From positions 1 through 27,446 of the IMG/VR virus record IMGVR_UViG_3300037460_000298: a stretch of 27,446 nucleotides of DNA, one strand, 5' to 3'. The position numbers and the translations under genes were made by a program. Origin of the DNA: a virus. This document shows positions 15,233 to 23,501 of this stretch, piece by piece. Numbering within the stretch: the stretch's first letter is position 1; each line of letters begins with the position of its first letter. The notes under the pieces were generated by a model. The model did not search any database and was not told the DNA's origin. It was given only the letters and a program-made list of their open reading frames with translations.

Positions 15233-16922
15233 AGTTGAATATATAGTTTCGGTCCGCGATTTGGCATCCCGGAAATTGAAAGGGATGACCACACAGGTGG
15301 GAAGGACTGACAAAGCCTTCTCAGCTTTAAGTCGGCGGATTGGTGCATTTGCAGGAGCAGCAGCACTGGGTCGTGTACTATCAAATTCGATCAAAAAGAT
15401 GGCTGAATTTGAAGAGGTCGCCTCCAATTTATCAGCCATAACAGGAGCCGTCGGTGATGATTTGGATTTTTTGAAAAAGAAAGCAATCGAACTCGGAGCC
15501 GCGACAACAAAATCCGCCGTCGAAACTTTGGAAGGAATGAAGCTGATCGCATCAGCGAAACCCGAACTTTTATCGGATGCGGCTGCGCTTGCTTTAGTAA
15601 CCGAGGAAGCGATTGCATTATCAGAAGCAAGCGGACTGGCTCTCCCGGAAGCAGCGCGAAATTTAACATCAGCATTAAATCAATTCGACCTGGCAGCGAG
15701 CGAAAGCAGCCGAGTAATTAACGTCCTGGCAGCAGGATCCAAATTTGCAGCTGCAGAGATCCCGGAACTGGCCACATCATTAAACGAATTCGGCGGAGTC
15801 GCCAAAAGTTTAAATATTACCCTGGAGGAATCCGCTGCAGCCGTCGAAACATTATCAGCGAAAAACCTGAAAGGTGCGCGGGCAGGATTTATGATGAGGA
15901 ACGTCCTCCTGAAATTAGGAGCATCAACCAACAGGAATATCAACCCGGCAATCGTCGGACTGGGCACAGCGCTCGAAAACCTGGGAGGAATCCAGGATGA
16001 CGTCACCGCATTAACAAAAATGTTCGGCAGACAAAACGTCCTCGCAGCACAAACACTTATAAAAAACCGGGATCGATTCAATGAATTGACAGAAGCGATG
16101 ACGGGCACAAACGTCGCTTATGAACAAGCCGCAATTAATACGAACAACCTCAAAGGCGATGTCGACAGATTAAGCAGCGCCTGGGAAGGATTCATTCTGA
16201 ATTTGAATAAAGGCGAAGGTGATATTACAAATCTATTCCGCAAAGCAACACAAGCAGCAACACAATTTGCAGAAGGACTCGCCCTGGCTGCCAAAGGTCA
16301 GGACCAGCTGAACGATGAAGGAGTGATGAAACGAATGACCGGATTCACGGATTTCCTAAAGACGCAAGGCGTCAAAGATATGGAATCGTTGAGGGAGGCC
16401 GTCGTTACAGAAATCCTGCGGATGGATTCAGCGACAAAAGAGGCAGCACAAAGAACACAGGAAATCGGGAAAAGGAGAGTCAGACGCGCAAGAGAGGGAT
16501 CCGTTCAGTATTTCTTTCAGGATATCGGTCTCGCAAATAAGGAAAAATTTGCAGAAAGGCTCTCCCTGTCAGCCGCCGTTGCAACCGACCGTCCATTTTT
16601 AAATCAGTTAGAAGAATTAATCGGCGATCCCGATAAGCTGAATGCGCTAATGGAAAAACTTTCTCCAACGCTGGCAGCGCCGGAACTTACACCAGCAGGA
16701 GCAGCGCCGCCAGGGTCAACAAAAATCGATCCAGCCGCGCAAAAACAAATCTCAACCATCACAGGAGCAGCGCCGAAAACCTTTAATATAAATATAGGAT
16801 CACTAATCGAAAACCAGGAAATATCAACCACCAATCTGACAGAATCAGCAACCGAGGTGAAACACGCAATCACGCGAGCGATGGCTGAAGCACTGGCAGA
16901 CGTGGATCCAATGACAACGTAA
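15216..16922 (+). CDS. Tail tape measure protein (TP901-like core)
   Basis: The 568-residue product has the conserved tape-measure core: EFEEVASNLSAITGAVGDDLDFLKKKAIELGAATTKSAVETLEGMKLIASAKPE near 67-120, LALPEAARNLTSALNQF, EIPELATSLNEFGGVAKSLNITLEESAAAVETLS and LKGDVDRLSSAWEGF near 312-326. The rest is helical, with a small Pro/Ala-rich stretch near 485-510. Tape measures set tail length; 568 residues would imply a short contractile tail. The start overlaps the chaperone extension. Confidence 0.85.
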   Translation: MPVTDRVEYIVSVRDLASRKLKGMTTQVGRTDKAFSALSRRIGAFAGAAALGRVLSNSIKKMAEFEEVASNLSAITGAVGDDLDFLKKKAIELGAATTKSAVETLEGMKLIASAKPELLSDAAALALVTEEAIALSEASGLALPEAARNLTSALNQFDLAASESSRVINVLAAGSKFAAAEIPELATSLNEFGGVAKSLNITLEESAAAVETLSAKNLKGARAGFMMRNVLLKLGASTNRNINPAIVGLGTALENLGGIQDDVTALTKMFGRQNVLAAQTLIKNRDRFNELTEAMTGTNVAYEQAAINTNNLKGDVDRLSSAWEGFILNLNKGEGDITNLFRKATQAATQFAEGLALAAKGQDQLNDEGVMKRMTGFTDFLKTQGVKDMESLREAVVTEILRMDSATKEAAQRTQEIGKRRVRRAREGSVQYFFQDIGLANKEKFAERLSLSAAVATDRPFLNQLEELIGDPDKLNALMEKLSPTLAAPELTPAGAAPPGSTKIDPAAQKQISTITGAAPKTFNINIGSLIENQEISTTNLTESATEVKHAITRAMAEALADVDPMTT

Positions 16923-16923
16923 A

Positions 16924-17955
16924 ATGTTGAGGCCGCAAATAAATATAAAAATCGGACAGTTTCCAGGGGTGGATTTTACTTATTGCCAGGAAGTAAAAAT
17001 TGAAACATCCCGCGATTCATTTACACGAACAGCCTCCATCGTTCTGCCGCAGCGATTTTATAAAAAATACGAGAAAATAATCAACGTAATATCAATCGGA
17101 GATCCGGTCGTTATCGACATGGGATTTTATCCGAATTTGGAAAACCGCTTTAATGGATATGTAACCAGGCGCGTCCCGGATTCCCCGCTGCAGCTTTCTT
17201 GTGAAGATGAATCCTGGCAGTATAAAAACCGATTTATTGATCCCGTAACCGTTGAGGACGCAACCCTGGAATCATTTATAAAAAAAATTTACACAGGGAA
17301 GATCGGGACCATTGCAGATGGAAGTCGGAAAATCGGAGATTGGCGCGTCGCAGGATTTACCACATTTATAAAAGCGCTGGACACGCTAAGAAATACTTTC
17401 GGAATTACCGCATTTTGGGATTTGGATGGCGCTTTAAATATTGATGCACAGCTGGAGCAAGTATCAACGGTGAACAATAGAATATTTGATTTTAATATAA
17501 ATCTCATATCGACCGAAGGGATGAATTACCAGGAAGCCGCTGAATATTCGCAAGTGGTATTTTATTCTTCAATCCAGGAGGAACTCCTGGAAGATGGAAC
17601 GCCAAAACCGACCGTTGAGGTTTATGCCTTTTATGATAAATTGGGAAGGCCACAAGTATCAGAACTCAATCCAGGGGTCCAGGGAAATATAAATCGTTTC
17701 ACGATTCCTTATTTCTCAGCCGCCGAATTGAAACCGCTGGCCCTCACACGCCTGAAGGCTTTAAATTTCACAGGATATCGCGGCGGATTTGTAACATTCG
17801 GAGAACCGATCACTGAAGTAAACGATGACTGCCAAATCAGAAACACCCGATCACCGGAGATGGATGGCAGATACAGAGTCAAAGCAGTCAATGTAAGTTA
17901 TGGAATCAATACAGGATATAAACAGGAAATCGAAGTCGCAAGGAAAACAGGATGA
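16924..17955 (+). CDS. Baseplate hub protein (gpD / Mu gp44-like)
   Basis: The 343-residue product begins with a strand-rich domain (INIKIGQFPGVDFTYCQEVKIETSRDSFTRTASIVLPQ), then VISIGDPVVIDMGFYPNLENRFNGYVTRRVPDSPLQLSCEDESW near 55-98. This 'GD.V.i..GY.g.....F.GyV..i.p..p..l.cED..' pattern is that of late-control-D-like hub proteins. A middle part (FGITAFWDLDGALNID) and the end RYRVKAVNVSYGINTGYKQEIEVARK also agree. The hub connects tube and spike. It overlaps the next start by 4 bp (ATGA). Confidence 0.75.
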   Translation: MLRPQINIKIGQFPGVDFTYCQEVKIETSRDSFTRTASIVLPQRFYKKYEKIINVISIGDPVVIDMGFYPNLENRFNGYVTRRVPDSPLQLSCEDESWQYKNRFIDPVTVEDATLESFIKKIYTGKIGTIADGSRKIGDWRVAGFTTFIKALDTLRNTFGITAFWDLDGALNIDAQLEQVSTVNNRIFDFNINLISTEGMNYQEAAEYSQVVFYSSIQEELLEDGTPKPTVEVYAFYDKLGRPQVSELNPGVQGNINRFTIPYFSAAELKPLALTRLKALNFTGYRGGFVTFGEPITEVNDDCQIRNTRSPEMDGRYRVKAVNVSYGINTGYKQEIEVARKTG

Positions 17956-18623
17956 AAAATTTACAGACCATAATGAACGAATTTATCATCCGCGTTCTAA
18001 AAGAACAGGAGATTTACTCGGAGCGAGCCAGGGTGTTAGAACAGCCACCACCCGATGAAGAAAAAAACACCTGCTCAGTTGAAACCCTGGACAATAAAAG
18101 TATTATACATAAAGTGCTATTTTCAGGATATCGCGGCGCTCAATACGGTTTATTTTTGGTTCCAAAAATAGGATCCGTCGTCACGATAAATTATTACTCC
18201 AAGGATGAAGCATACATCGCCACACCAGCAGAACTGGAAAGAGTAAAACTGATTTATAAACCCGCTGATGATATCAATGGAGTTTCAATCGATATCATAA
18301 AAGAAAAGATATTAATCGAATGGCCGGAATCAGAGGAAGGAACCACAGTCGAGATCTCAGAGGAACAAATCCTGGTCAATTCAGAAGAAACGATTTTTAA
18401 TGGAGGTGAATTATTAGGAATGGTAAAAGTTGAGGAAATGACGGCTCGGCTGAATGACCTGGAATCGCTGTGGACCCAAATACAAATGGATTTTAATACA
18501 TGGGTGCCCGTTCCAATGGATGGAGGTGCCGCATTGAAAGCAACTTTAAGCGCCGGAATCTTAGCACAGATCGTCCCGAATTCTCAGGTCGGAGATTTTG
18601 AAAACGAAAAAATAAAACAATAA
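17952..18623 (+). CDS. Baseplate spike protein (gpV / Mu gp45-like)
   Basis: The 223-residue product has an OB-fold-like segment (CSVETLDNKSIIHKVLF... YGLFLVPKIGSVVTINYYSKDEAYIAT near 41-92) followed by short beta repeats (VSIDIIKEKILIEW, VEISEEQILVNSEETIFNGG) and a helical VKVEEMTARLNDLE end. The 'VPKIGS.V.v.y' signature and strand repeats fit the central spike that pierces the membrane. It is flanked by hub and gp25-like wedge genes. Its ATGA overlap with the hub gene suggests coupled translation. Confidence 0.7.
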   Translation: MKNLQTIMNEFIIRVLKEQEIYSERARVLEQPPPDEEKNTCSVETLDNKSIIHKVLFSGYRGAQYGLFLVPKIGSVVTINYYSKDEAYIATPAELERVKLIYKPADDINGVSIDIIKEKILIEWPESEEGTTVEISEEQILVNSEETIFNGGELLGMVKVEEMTARLNDLESLWTQIQMDFNTWVPVPMDGGAALKATLSAGILAQIVPNSQVGDFENEKIKQ

Positions 18624-18925
18624 TGGATGTAAAGGACATTTTAATATTAGACCCTTTCAATGATGTAACCGGGGATTTTAAAATCGATGATTCGAATATT
18701 CAGAATCAATTGGCGCTTTTATATAATTCACCTGGCCAATTTTACCAATGGCCAACACTCGGAGTGGATGCCAGGGATTCAATTAATTCACCTGTTGAAT
18801 TACAACTTTTGAGAGCGCGAGTGATTACGGAATACTCAAAGGACGGTTATCAATTAACGGTTTACGATTTCCAGGCACGACCGGATGGATTCGAAGTCGA
18901 TATCGATGCCATAAAAATAAGATAA
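18623..18925 (+). CDS. Baseplate wedge protein, gp25/gpW-like
   Basis: The 100-residue product matches the GPW/gp25 family in size and order: DIQNQLALLYNSPGQFYQWPTLGVDARDSINSP-like segment (with QNQLALLYNSPGQFYQWP at 27-44), then LLRARVITEYSKDGYQLTVYDFQARPDG. Gp25 forms part of the wedge that starts sheath polymerisation. It shares single bases with both neighbouring genes, as in a tightly packed operon. Confidence 0.75.
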   Translation: MDVKDILILDPFNDVTGDFKIDDSNIQNQLALLYNSPGQFYQWPTLGVDARDSINSPVELQLLRARVITEYSKDGYQLTVYDFQARPDGFEVDIDAIKIR

Positions 18926-19221
18926 TGGGAAAGATAACCTCACAACAAAATATCATGGATGCCGCCCTGCAGGGATATGGGCAGCTGGAACAATTGGTGA
19001 AATTTGCCGCCGAGAATAATTTTTTATTGGATGAATTACCTGAAGTCGGGCAGGAGTGGAGCACCACCCCAGGATTCGGTGATACATCCACGATTGAATT
19101 TATAATCGATCGCAATTTCATTTATAATAATGGAGGTGTTGAGGCCAAGGCTTTCATCCTGGCCAACACCGATCTGGATATCTTGGCAGCAAAAGCAGGA
19201 GTGAAATTCATTTATAAATAA
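18925..19221 (+). CDS. Small tail protein, gpX/LysM-like
   Basis: The 98-residue product contains SQQNIMDAALQGYGQLEQLVKFAAENNFLLDELPEVGQEW near 6-45, which resembles the 'slldiAlq.yGs.e.lf.la..N.l...d.l..G' core of tail protein X and other LysM-related hub caps. The end (AFILANTDLDILAAKAGVKFIYK) is beta-rich. The place between the gp25-like gene and the tail fiber supports a baseplate role. Confidence 0.5.
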   Translation: MGKITSQQNIMDAALQGYGQLEQLVKFAAENNFLLDELPEVGQEWSTTPGFGDTSTIEFIIDRNFIYNNGGVEAKAFILANTDLDILAAKAGVKFIYK

Positions 19222-19227
19222 TTTGTC

Positions 19228-21453
19228 ATGGCAATAGATAAAAGAATACATGAGCTCGTCGAAACCAGCGACAAAACAGGCAGATACATCGCACTCGATG
19301 AAGCCGGATTATCAGAAGCGCTGAAATTTAACGCCGATCTTTTAATCACCAAAGCGATCACAGACACGCTTTATGTGAAGCTCACCGGAAATGAATCGGT
19401 TAACGGATTGAAAACCTGGAACAACCTGGGACAATTTGATGCCGGGATCCTGGTCACCGCCGGAGGAATCGATGTGACGGGAAATTCAAATATAAATGGC
19501 ACGCTGGGTGTTGACAACACGTTAACCGTTACAGCTGGGGGATTAATTGTCACTGCCGGAGGAATAACGGTCACTGCCGGAGGCATTGACATTGCCGGAG
19601 GCGCAACAATTGCCGGAGGCGCAACTTTTAACACAGGCAACGTGGTTGTAAATGGCATCTTTACTGAAACGTCAAGTGGAAACAGCATAATTCTGCAGGG
19701 TTCAGAATTAACATTTGACCGCAATTCTGTCGTTTACGTGAGATGCTCGACCGCAGGAGGTTACATCGCTTTAGTAACAAATGGATTATCTGGCTCGGTT
19801 GCAAATTCAAACCTGACATTATTCTCAACACAAAATTCAGTTTTTTACGGAAATTTAGGAATCACCGATGGATCAGCATTGACAGCACCGAGCCGAATGG
19901 TTCAATTATACAGTGAAGTCGCGACCCCTGAAATCATGGCAAAATATGCCACTGCCGGAAATGATATTGATACAGGAAGGATATTATTTGAAAGCGATGC
20001 TGCCGGGAGATATTCACAAATAAAAGGCCGTCGCCATGCAAACAGCAACGAACATGGATTGGAATTCTGGACTTACAACACCGGAGAAGTGCAGGCGATG
20101 CAGATATCCCCCCAGGGAACAGTCGGAATCAATAACGATCCTGCCGTTTCCCAGGTTTTCAAAGTACAGGGATTTCCTTCTCAGATTGTAAGCTGGGCAG
20201 TACATGATTATCCTCCGACAGCTTTTATTGATTTTACAACAACCAATCCGAACAGAACGATTTATTGCACTGGAATTGAAGCCGTCGGAGCAGCAAATAA
20301 TCACACGGCCATAACCATGTCCGCCCGATCGTCAGCCCAATATATTGCATTTGCTTCTTTGGTTTGCGTGGCGACAAGCGCCTCAAATAATAACTCCCGC
20401 TTCGCTGTCAACCTTAGACACGGAACAGGCACGACCGATTACAGGACACCGTTCAAAGTGGATTCCGACGGGACGTTTTATTTTCAGGTGAGCACGACGA
20501 GCCAAGACATTATTTTCAAATTCGTGCAAAGCTCCACAGCGCAAGCAGTCATGGGATGGGACGATAATGAGAATGCAATTTCCATTAATATAGGATCCAG
20601 TTTTGCAGAAACGGATCGATTCCTTTTTAAAGCGGCGAATTTTAATATGTACGGATCATCGACGGCAACTTTGCTCATCGATGCAGCGACATCCACATGC
20701 ACGATCAGTCTCCAGGCAGCAAGCTCAAGCGACTCACGAATCAATTTTAGGCAAGACACAAGCACCCGGTTTCTTATAGGTTACGATTCCAGCGCGGCAA
20801 ACTTCCAGATCCACAGCAGCACCTCCTTCTCAAGCAGCGCTCCGGATTTTTGCGTTGACCTGAACGGCCATGTAGGGATTGGAAAAGATGCCCACGCGAA
20901 TGATAAATTGTACGTTTATGACACCAACAGCAGCGGAACACATTTCTGCCTCAGAGTTTATGCAGATGGTAACAATGTCACAGCAGCACAAGGAATCCAC
21001 ATCCAGGCCGGACTTGATACCTTGACCTCGGATGATAATAATTATTTGTGGTGCGTTGATGGGAACGGGACCACGGTCGGAACGCTCCTGGCCGACACAA
21101 CCAGCTTCAGAATTTTTAATGCAGTATCAAGCCGGAATTATAAGTCCAATATTAGGGAGATAAGCGAATCGGCAATGGCTAAATTCAAAGATCCCAGAGC
21201 ACAGCCGAAACGATACAATTACATCGGAAGAACAGATGAAGAACGAGCAGTGATCGCAGCCAGGGGAGGTGACCCGACCGAGCTGGTCGGTTTTGTAATC
21301 GAGGACCTGGAGCAGATATTCCCCGACGCCGTCAAACATCGCGTGGATGAGCATGGAACCCCGGTCCACATGTACTCAGATACAACCCTGATCCCCCATA
21401 TAATCGTCGCGCTAAAAGAACTGGATGCCCGATTAGCCACGCTTGAACCATAA
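19228..21453 (+). CDS. Tail fiber with S74 autocleaving chaperone domain
   Basis: This is the largest gene, 741 residues. The N-terminus (IHELVETSDKTGRYIALDEAGLSEALKF) looks like a baseplate-attachment part. A Gly-rich repeated region follows (VTAGGLIVTAGGITVTAGG... near 100-133), then long beta-rich stretches, and a C-terminal intramolecular chaperone beginning SSRNYKSNIREISESAM. Ser634 and Lys639 have the spacing of the Ser-Lys dyad in S74 endosialidase-type chaperones. Cleavage there would release about 108 residues after trimer folding. LVGFVIEDLEQIFPDAV and the terminal helix (LIPHIIVALKELDARLATLE) are typical of the domain. It is the probable receptor-binding protein. Confidence 0.85.
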   Translation: MAIDKRIHELVETSDKTGRYIALDEAGLSEALKFNADLLITKAITDTLYVKLTGNESVNGLKTWNNLGQFDAGILVTAGGIDVTGNSNINGTLGVDNTLTVTAGGLIVTAGGITVTAGGIDIAGGATIAGGATFNTGNVVVNGIFTETSSGNSIILQGSELTFDRNSVVYVRCSTAGGYIALVTNGLSGSVANSNLTLFSTQNSVFYGNLGITDGSALTAPSRMVQLYSEVATPEIMAKYATAGNDIDTGRILFESDAAGRYSQIKGRRHANSNEHGLEFWTYNTGEVQAMQISPQGTVGINNDPAVSQVFKVQGFPSQIVSWAVHDYPPTAFIDFTTTNPNRTIYCTGIEAVGAANNHTAITMSARSSAQYIAFASLVCVATSASNNNSRFAVNLRHGTGTTDYRTPFKVDSDGTFYFQVSTTSQDIIFKFVQSSTAQAVMGWDDNENAISINIGSSFAETDRFLFKAANFNMYGSSTATLLIDAATSTCTISLQAASSSDSRINFRQDTSTRFLIGYDSSAANFQIHSSTSFSSSAPDFCVDLNGHVGIGKDAHANDKLYVYDTNSSGTHFCLRVYADGNNVTAAQGIHIQAGLDTLTSDDNNYLWCVDGNGTTVGTLLADTTSFRIFNAVSSRNYKSNIREISESAMAKFKDPRAQPKRYNYIGRTDEERAVIAARGGDPTELVGFVIEDLEQIFPDAVKHRVDEHGTPVHMYSDTTLIPHIIVALKELDARLATLEP
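19528..19626 (+). repeat. Tandem minisatellite in the fiber gene
   Basis: Three 21-bp units (19528, 19549, 19570; the second and third begin GTCACTGCCGGAGG) are followed by two nearly identical 18-bp units (19591 and 19609, ATTGCCGGAGGCGCAAC). All stay in frame and encode (V/I)TAGG(I/L) and IAGGAT repeats, a likely beta-helical shaft whose length can change. Confidence 0.8.
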
Positions 21454-21468
21454 ATTAAAACCAGATAT

Positions 21469-21840
21469 ATGAAATTAATCGCAGTTGTTGAGGCTTACCA
21501 GACCCTGGTCGCAATTAAGAATTCTAATGATATGCCCATCGGACTGGCATGGCAGATCCTGGATCAGATCACAGAAATGGCTCCCACAAATGAACGCTTC
21601 GAGAAGCAGAAAAACGCCCTGGGGGAAAAATACGGGGATCCGGATCCGGAAAATCCAGGAATGGTCCACATCAGAAAAAAGGAGGAGGAGAAATTTCAAA
21701 AGGATTTCGACGACCTCTCCAATATTGAGATCCCGATGAACGGAATAAAAAAGCTATCCAAAGCGGAACTTTTAAAGACCGAATTAAAGGTGCCAGCAGG
21801 AACCAACCTGGGATCCTTGAAGCCGCTTATTGAAAACTAA
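21469..21840 (+). CDS. Small protein after the fiber, DUF1617-like
   Basis: The 123-residue product has a helical N-terminus (VVEAYQTLVAIKNSNDMPIGLAWQILDQ), then ERFEKQKNALGEKYGDPDPENPGMVHI, EEKFQKDFDDLSNIEIPM and an end with KKLSKAELLKTELKVPAGTNLGSL. The pattern 'F...r..l..kYGe.de.g...i..e..e.F..e...L...e' recalls DUF1617 proteins of phage tail regions. The identification is tentative. It is the last gene of the long structural operon. Confidence 0.45.
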   Translation: MKLIAVVEAYQTLVAIKNSNDMPIGLAWQILDQITEMAPTNERFEKQKNALGEKYGDPDPENPGMVHIRKKEEEKFQKDFDDLSNIEIPMNGIKKLSKAELLKTELKVPAGTNLGSLKPLIEN

Positions 21841-21890
21841 ATCCGTAAGTCGCTCATTTTTCATACCTTTAATCGATGTTAAATCGTTAG

Positions 21891-21945
21891 CGGACTCGGA
21901 TCGGAAGGAGGAATGCAAGCCAATGGCCACCGGGTCCGTTTTTTT
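21891..21945 (+). terminator. Candidate terminator of the structural operon
   Basis: CGGACTC (21891-21897) can pair with GGGTCCG (21932-21938, one G-U pair), followed by T7 (21939-21945). The loop is long (34 bases), so strength is doubtful, but the site falls 50 bp after the last tail gene. Confidence 0.4.
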
Positions 21946-21950
21946 ACCAC

Positions 21951-22019
21951 CAGGGAATCCGCATCGCAACGGGTTGAATTCCATGGCTTTTTTTCTTCGC
22001 AATCGCGGCGGATTCCCTG
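21951..22019. repeat. Perfect 12-bp inverted repeat with 45-base spacer
   Basis: CAGGGAATCCGC (21951-21962) is exactly complementary to GCGGATTCCCTG (22008-22019), just 7 bp before the next start codon (22027). It may form a large hairpin in the leader of that gene, or be a protein-binding or recombination site. Confidence 0.6.
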
Positions 22020-22026
22020 AATTTTT

Positions 22027-22314
22027 ATGGAACCAAAACCAGGAACATATAAAATGGGACGCTGCCTGGTCATTGTTTCAATAGACAATGGCCGCTGGCA
22101 CATGAGCATCAGCACCAGGATCGCCTCGCCATCATACCAGGAAATAAAAAAAGCCAGGTATTTATTCATTCCAGATAAAGCAGTAATGGCTCAACTTTTT
22201 CCGAGCAGCGCGGAATGGGTAAATTTGCATCCATACTGCCACCATTTGTGGGAGATAAAAGCGGAAGATATTGAAGGATTCGAATCCCAGGAGGACCGGA
22301 AGTCTAAAGAATGA
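22027..22314 (+). CDS. Small phage protein, DUF7694-like
   Basis: The 95-residue product has the block GRWHMSISTRIASPSYQEIKKARYLFIPDKAVMAQLFPSSAEWVNLHPYCHHLWEI. Its spacing of WH.SIS, P...EI..ARY...PD, V.MA...P, and VN.HP.C.HL.EI agrees with the small family annotated as DUF7694 in phages and prophages. The function is unknown. The start sits directly behind a 12-bp inverted repeat. A terminator overlaps its 3' end. Confidence 0.6.
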   Translation: MEPKPGTYKMGRCLVIVSIDNGRWHMSISTRIASPSYQEIKKARYLFIPDKAVMAQLFPSSAEWVNLHPYCHHLWEIKAEDIEGFESQEDRKSKE

Positions 22315-22361
22315 CAGCGCGATCGTTGAGCGAACGCCCCTGGTCGCCCGGTCCTTTTTTT
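22293..22361 (+). terminator. Candidate terminator at the end of the DUF7694-like gene
   Basis: GGACCGG (22293-22299, inside the gene's 3' end) pairs perfectly with CCGGTCC (22348-22354), followed by T7 (22355-22361). The 48-base loop contains GC-rich text that can fold further. It marks the boundary before the small-gene region. Confidence 0.45.
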
Positions 22362-22598
22362 AACCCCTGGAGAATTCATTATTTGAATTCCACCCGACCA
22401 ACGGGAGGGAATAAGACCAGGAAAAACCGCCATGTCACTAATTTAATTATATTTGATTACCATAATTCTGGTCAAGCCAATTATTTCTATTTAACATAAT
22501 ATCTATTATAGTCCACTTTTTTGATCGCCGTTGAGGTGGTGGATAACTAAAATTTGCCTTCAGGAAAATAAACCGTTAACTTTCAGTGAAGTAAACCG
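22362..22598. other. Gene-free stretch before the small-gene region
   Basis: No supported gene. It holds a short inverted repeat (GAATTC at 22372 and 22385 around seven AT-rich bases), an AT-rich stretch (22440-22510) with TATATTTG at 22448-22455 that fits a -7 box but has no -33 box at the right distance, and a CCAC...GTGG inverted pair near 22513 and 22541. Confidence 0.5.
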
Positions 22599-22841
22599 AT
22601 GGTTATGGAGTACTCAGAAGTGAACCTTTTTCTGCTCGGAATTGACCGCCTCGGATATCGACCGTTCCATGCGGCATATATGGAGCCTTTCGATTTAATA
22701 TTTTTCACGAACGGATCCCAGGTCTTAATTCTACAAAACCTGGGAGTTTTCCGAGGGATGAGAATCTATCATTCCAGCCAACTCCAATCAGTAACCGACG
22801 AAATCTCCCGGATCCGGATCCAGGAGAAGCTCGGATTATAA
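22599..22841 (+). CDS. Small protein of unknown function
   Basis: The 80-residue product reads VNLFLLGIDRLGYRPFHAAYMEPFDLIFFTNGSQVLILQNLGVFRGMRIYHSSQLQSV and ends EISRIRIQEKLGL. Alternating strands in the middle and a charged C-terminal helix suggest a small alpha-beta domain. No family is recognised. ATG 22599 is used; ATG 22605 (MEYSEV) is as good. It lies alone, upstream of the first promoter module. Confidence 0.55.
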   Translation: MVMEYSEVNLFLLGIDRLGYRPFHAAYMEPFDLIFFTNGSQVLILQNLGVFRGMRIYHSSQLQSVTDEISRIRIQEKLGL

Positions 22842-22863
22842 ACACCAGGTAAAAATAATCACA

Positions 22864-22943
22864 TTAAAAGACGGTTTATCTTGCTGAGTCCTTGCGTGTT
22901 CCAGGGAATTGTGTTATATTTGAATATAACAAAAACGATAAAC
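22864..22943 (+). promoter_or_regulatory. Promoter module 1 of 4
   Basis: TTAAAAGACGGTTTATC (22864-22880), TTGC (22892-22895), 19-bp spacer, TATATTTG (22915-22922) and leader AACAAAAACGATAAAC up to ATG 22944. The right palindrome arm GTTCCAGGG is present, but the left arm has decayed to TTGCTGAGT. The module is shared with 23757, 24768 and 25992. Confidence 0.85.
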
Positions 22944-23090
22944 ATGAAAGCAGCAGAAAAATACACAGCAGAATGGTTCAAAAACGAACATATAATCGAC
23001 GTAGAAAAATGCTCGCGCAACAGAGGCCATTACGGAAGAACAATATCAGACAGAGCAACTGCAGAATTGAAAAGAAGATCCACAAAATAA
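22944..23090 (+). CDS. 48-residue basic protein, first gene of cassette 1
   Basis: Read from the ATG directly after the module leader (ACGATAAAC-ATG), it encodes MKAAEKYTAEWFKNEHIIDVEKCSRNRGHYGRTISDRATAELKRRSTK, given here as its start MKAAEKYTAEWF and end ELKRRSTK. A longer frame begins upstream at 22881, but that part is the promoter itself. It is Lys/Arg-rich and not recognised. Three more small genes follow. Confidence 0.55.
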   Translation: MKAAEKYTAEWFKNEHIIDVEKCSRNRGHYGRTISDRATAELKRRSTK

Positions 23091-23101
23091 AAAAAAAAGC
23101 C

Positions 23102-23251
23102 ATGACAGCAATGACCACAGTATTAGCCAGCACCAAAGAAGCACTCCAGGAACAACTCGATCACCTGGCCGATTCATACAGAATGACCCCTTCCATCTGG
23201 ACCTGGAACGCAATAATGCAAGTAAAACAAGCAATGACCGAAACCAAATAA
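23102..23251 (+). CDS. 49-residue protein of unknown function
   Basis: Starting at ATG 23102 after an A-rich leader, it encodes MTAMTTVLASTKEALQEQLD...SIWTWNAIMQVKQAMTETK. It is helical and mildly acidic, and looks like two helices. The open frame extends upstream through the promoter and the preceding gene in another frame; that part is spurious. No family recognised. Confidence 0.5.
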   Translation: MTAMTTVLASTKEALQEQLDHLADSYRMTPSIWTWNAIMQVKQAMTETK

Positions 23252-23261
23252 AACAAACGAG

Positions 23262-23477
23262 ATGAGCAATAAAATAAACAACCCAAGCGCAAGATTCTGG
23301 ACTCGCACCCAACTGAAACAAACCGTCAAAGAAGCAAAAACTGCCGGACTCCACGTCCACCAGGAGCAAGACATGACCAGCATCACGGATCCAGGAAACC
23401 AGGACCGCCTGGTGCTCCGGTCCCTGAATAACGGTCGGAACGAAATGGTCCGATTAGATAAATCATACTTCGCATAA
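23262..23477 (+). CDS. 71-residue protein of unknown function
   Basis: The product starts MSNKINNPSARFWTRTQLKQTVKEAKTAGLHVHQEQDM and continues ITDPGNQDRLVLRSLNNGRNEMVRLDKSYFA. A helix followed by short strands and charged turns suggests a compact alpha-beta fold. It follows the previous gene by 10 bp. Not recognised. Confidence 0.6.
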   Translation: MSNKINNPSARFWTRTQLKQTVKEAKTAGLHVHQEQDMTSITDPGNQDRLVLRSLNNGRNEMVRLDKSYFA

Positions 23478-23501
23478 ACAACCGATAAAAAAACGATAGA
23501 C

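Noticed and set aside
19228-21453. Diversity-generating retroelement target in the fiber
   Set aside because: No reverse transcriptase, template repeat or adenine-biased variable region was seen in the window.
21830-22084. Open frame of 84 residues after the last tail gene
   Set aside because: It runs through a candidate terminator and the 12-bp inverted repeat and overlaps the DUF7694-like gene.
22311-22499. Open frame of 62 residues with an ATGA overlap to the DUF7694-like gene
   Set aside because: Its beginning lies on the terminator hairpin and T7, and the residue pattern (many Arg, Pro, Ser, Asn) does not look like a folded protein. The overlap is probably chance.
22881-22943. N-terminal extension of the first cassette gene, and similar extensions at 23752, 24796 and 26020
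   Set aside because: All read through the repeated promoter modules (PCVFQGIV- or RVPGIC-like text), upstream of the likely transcription start.
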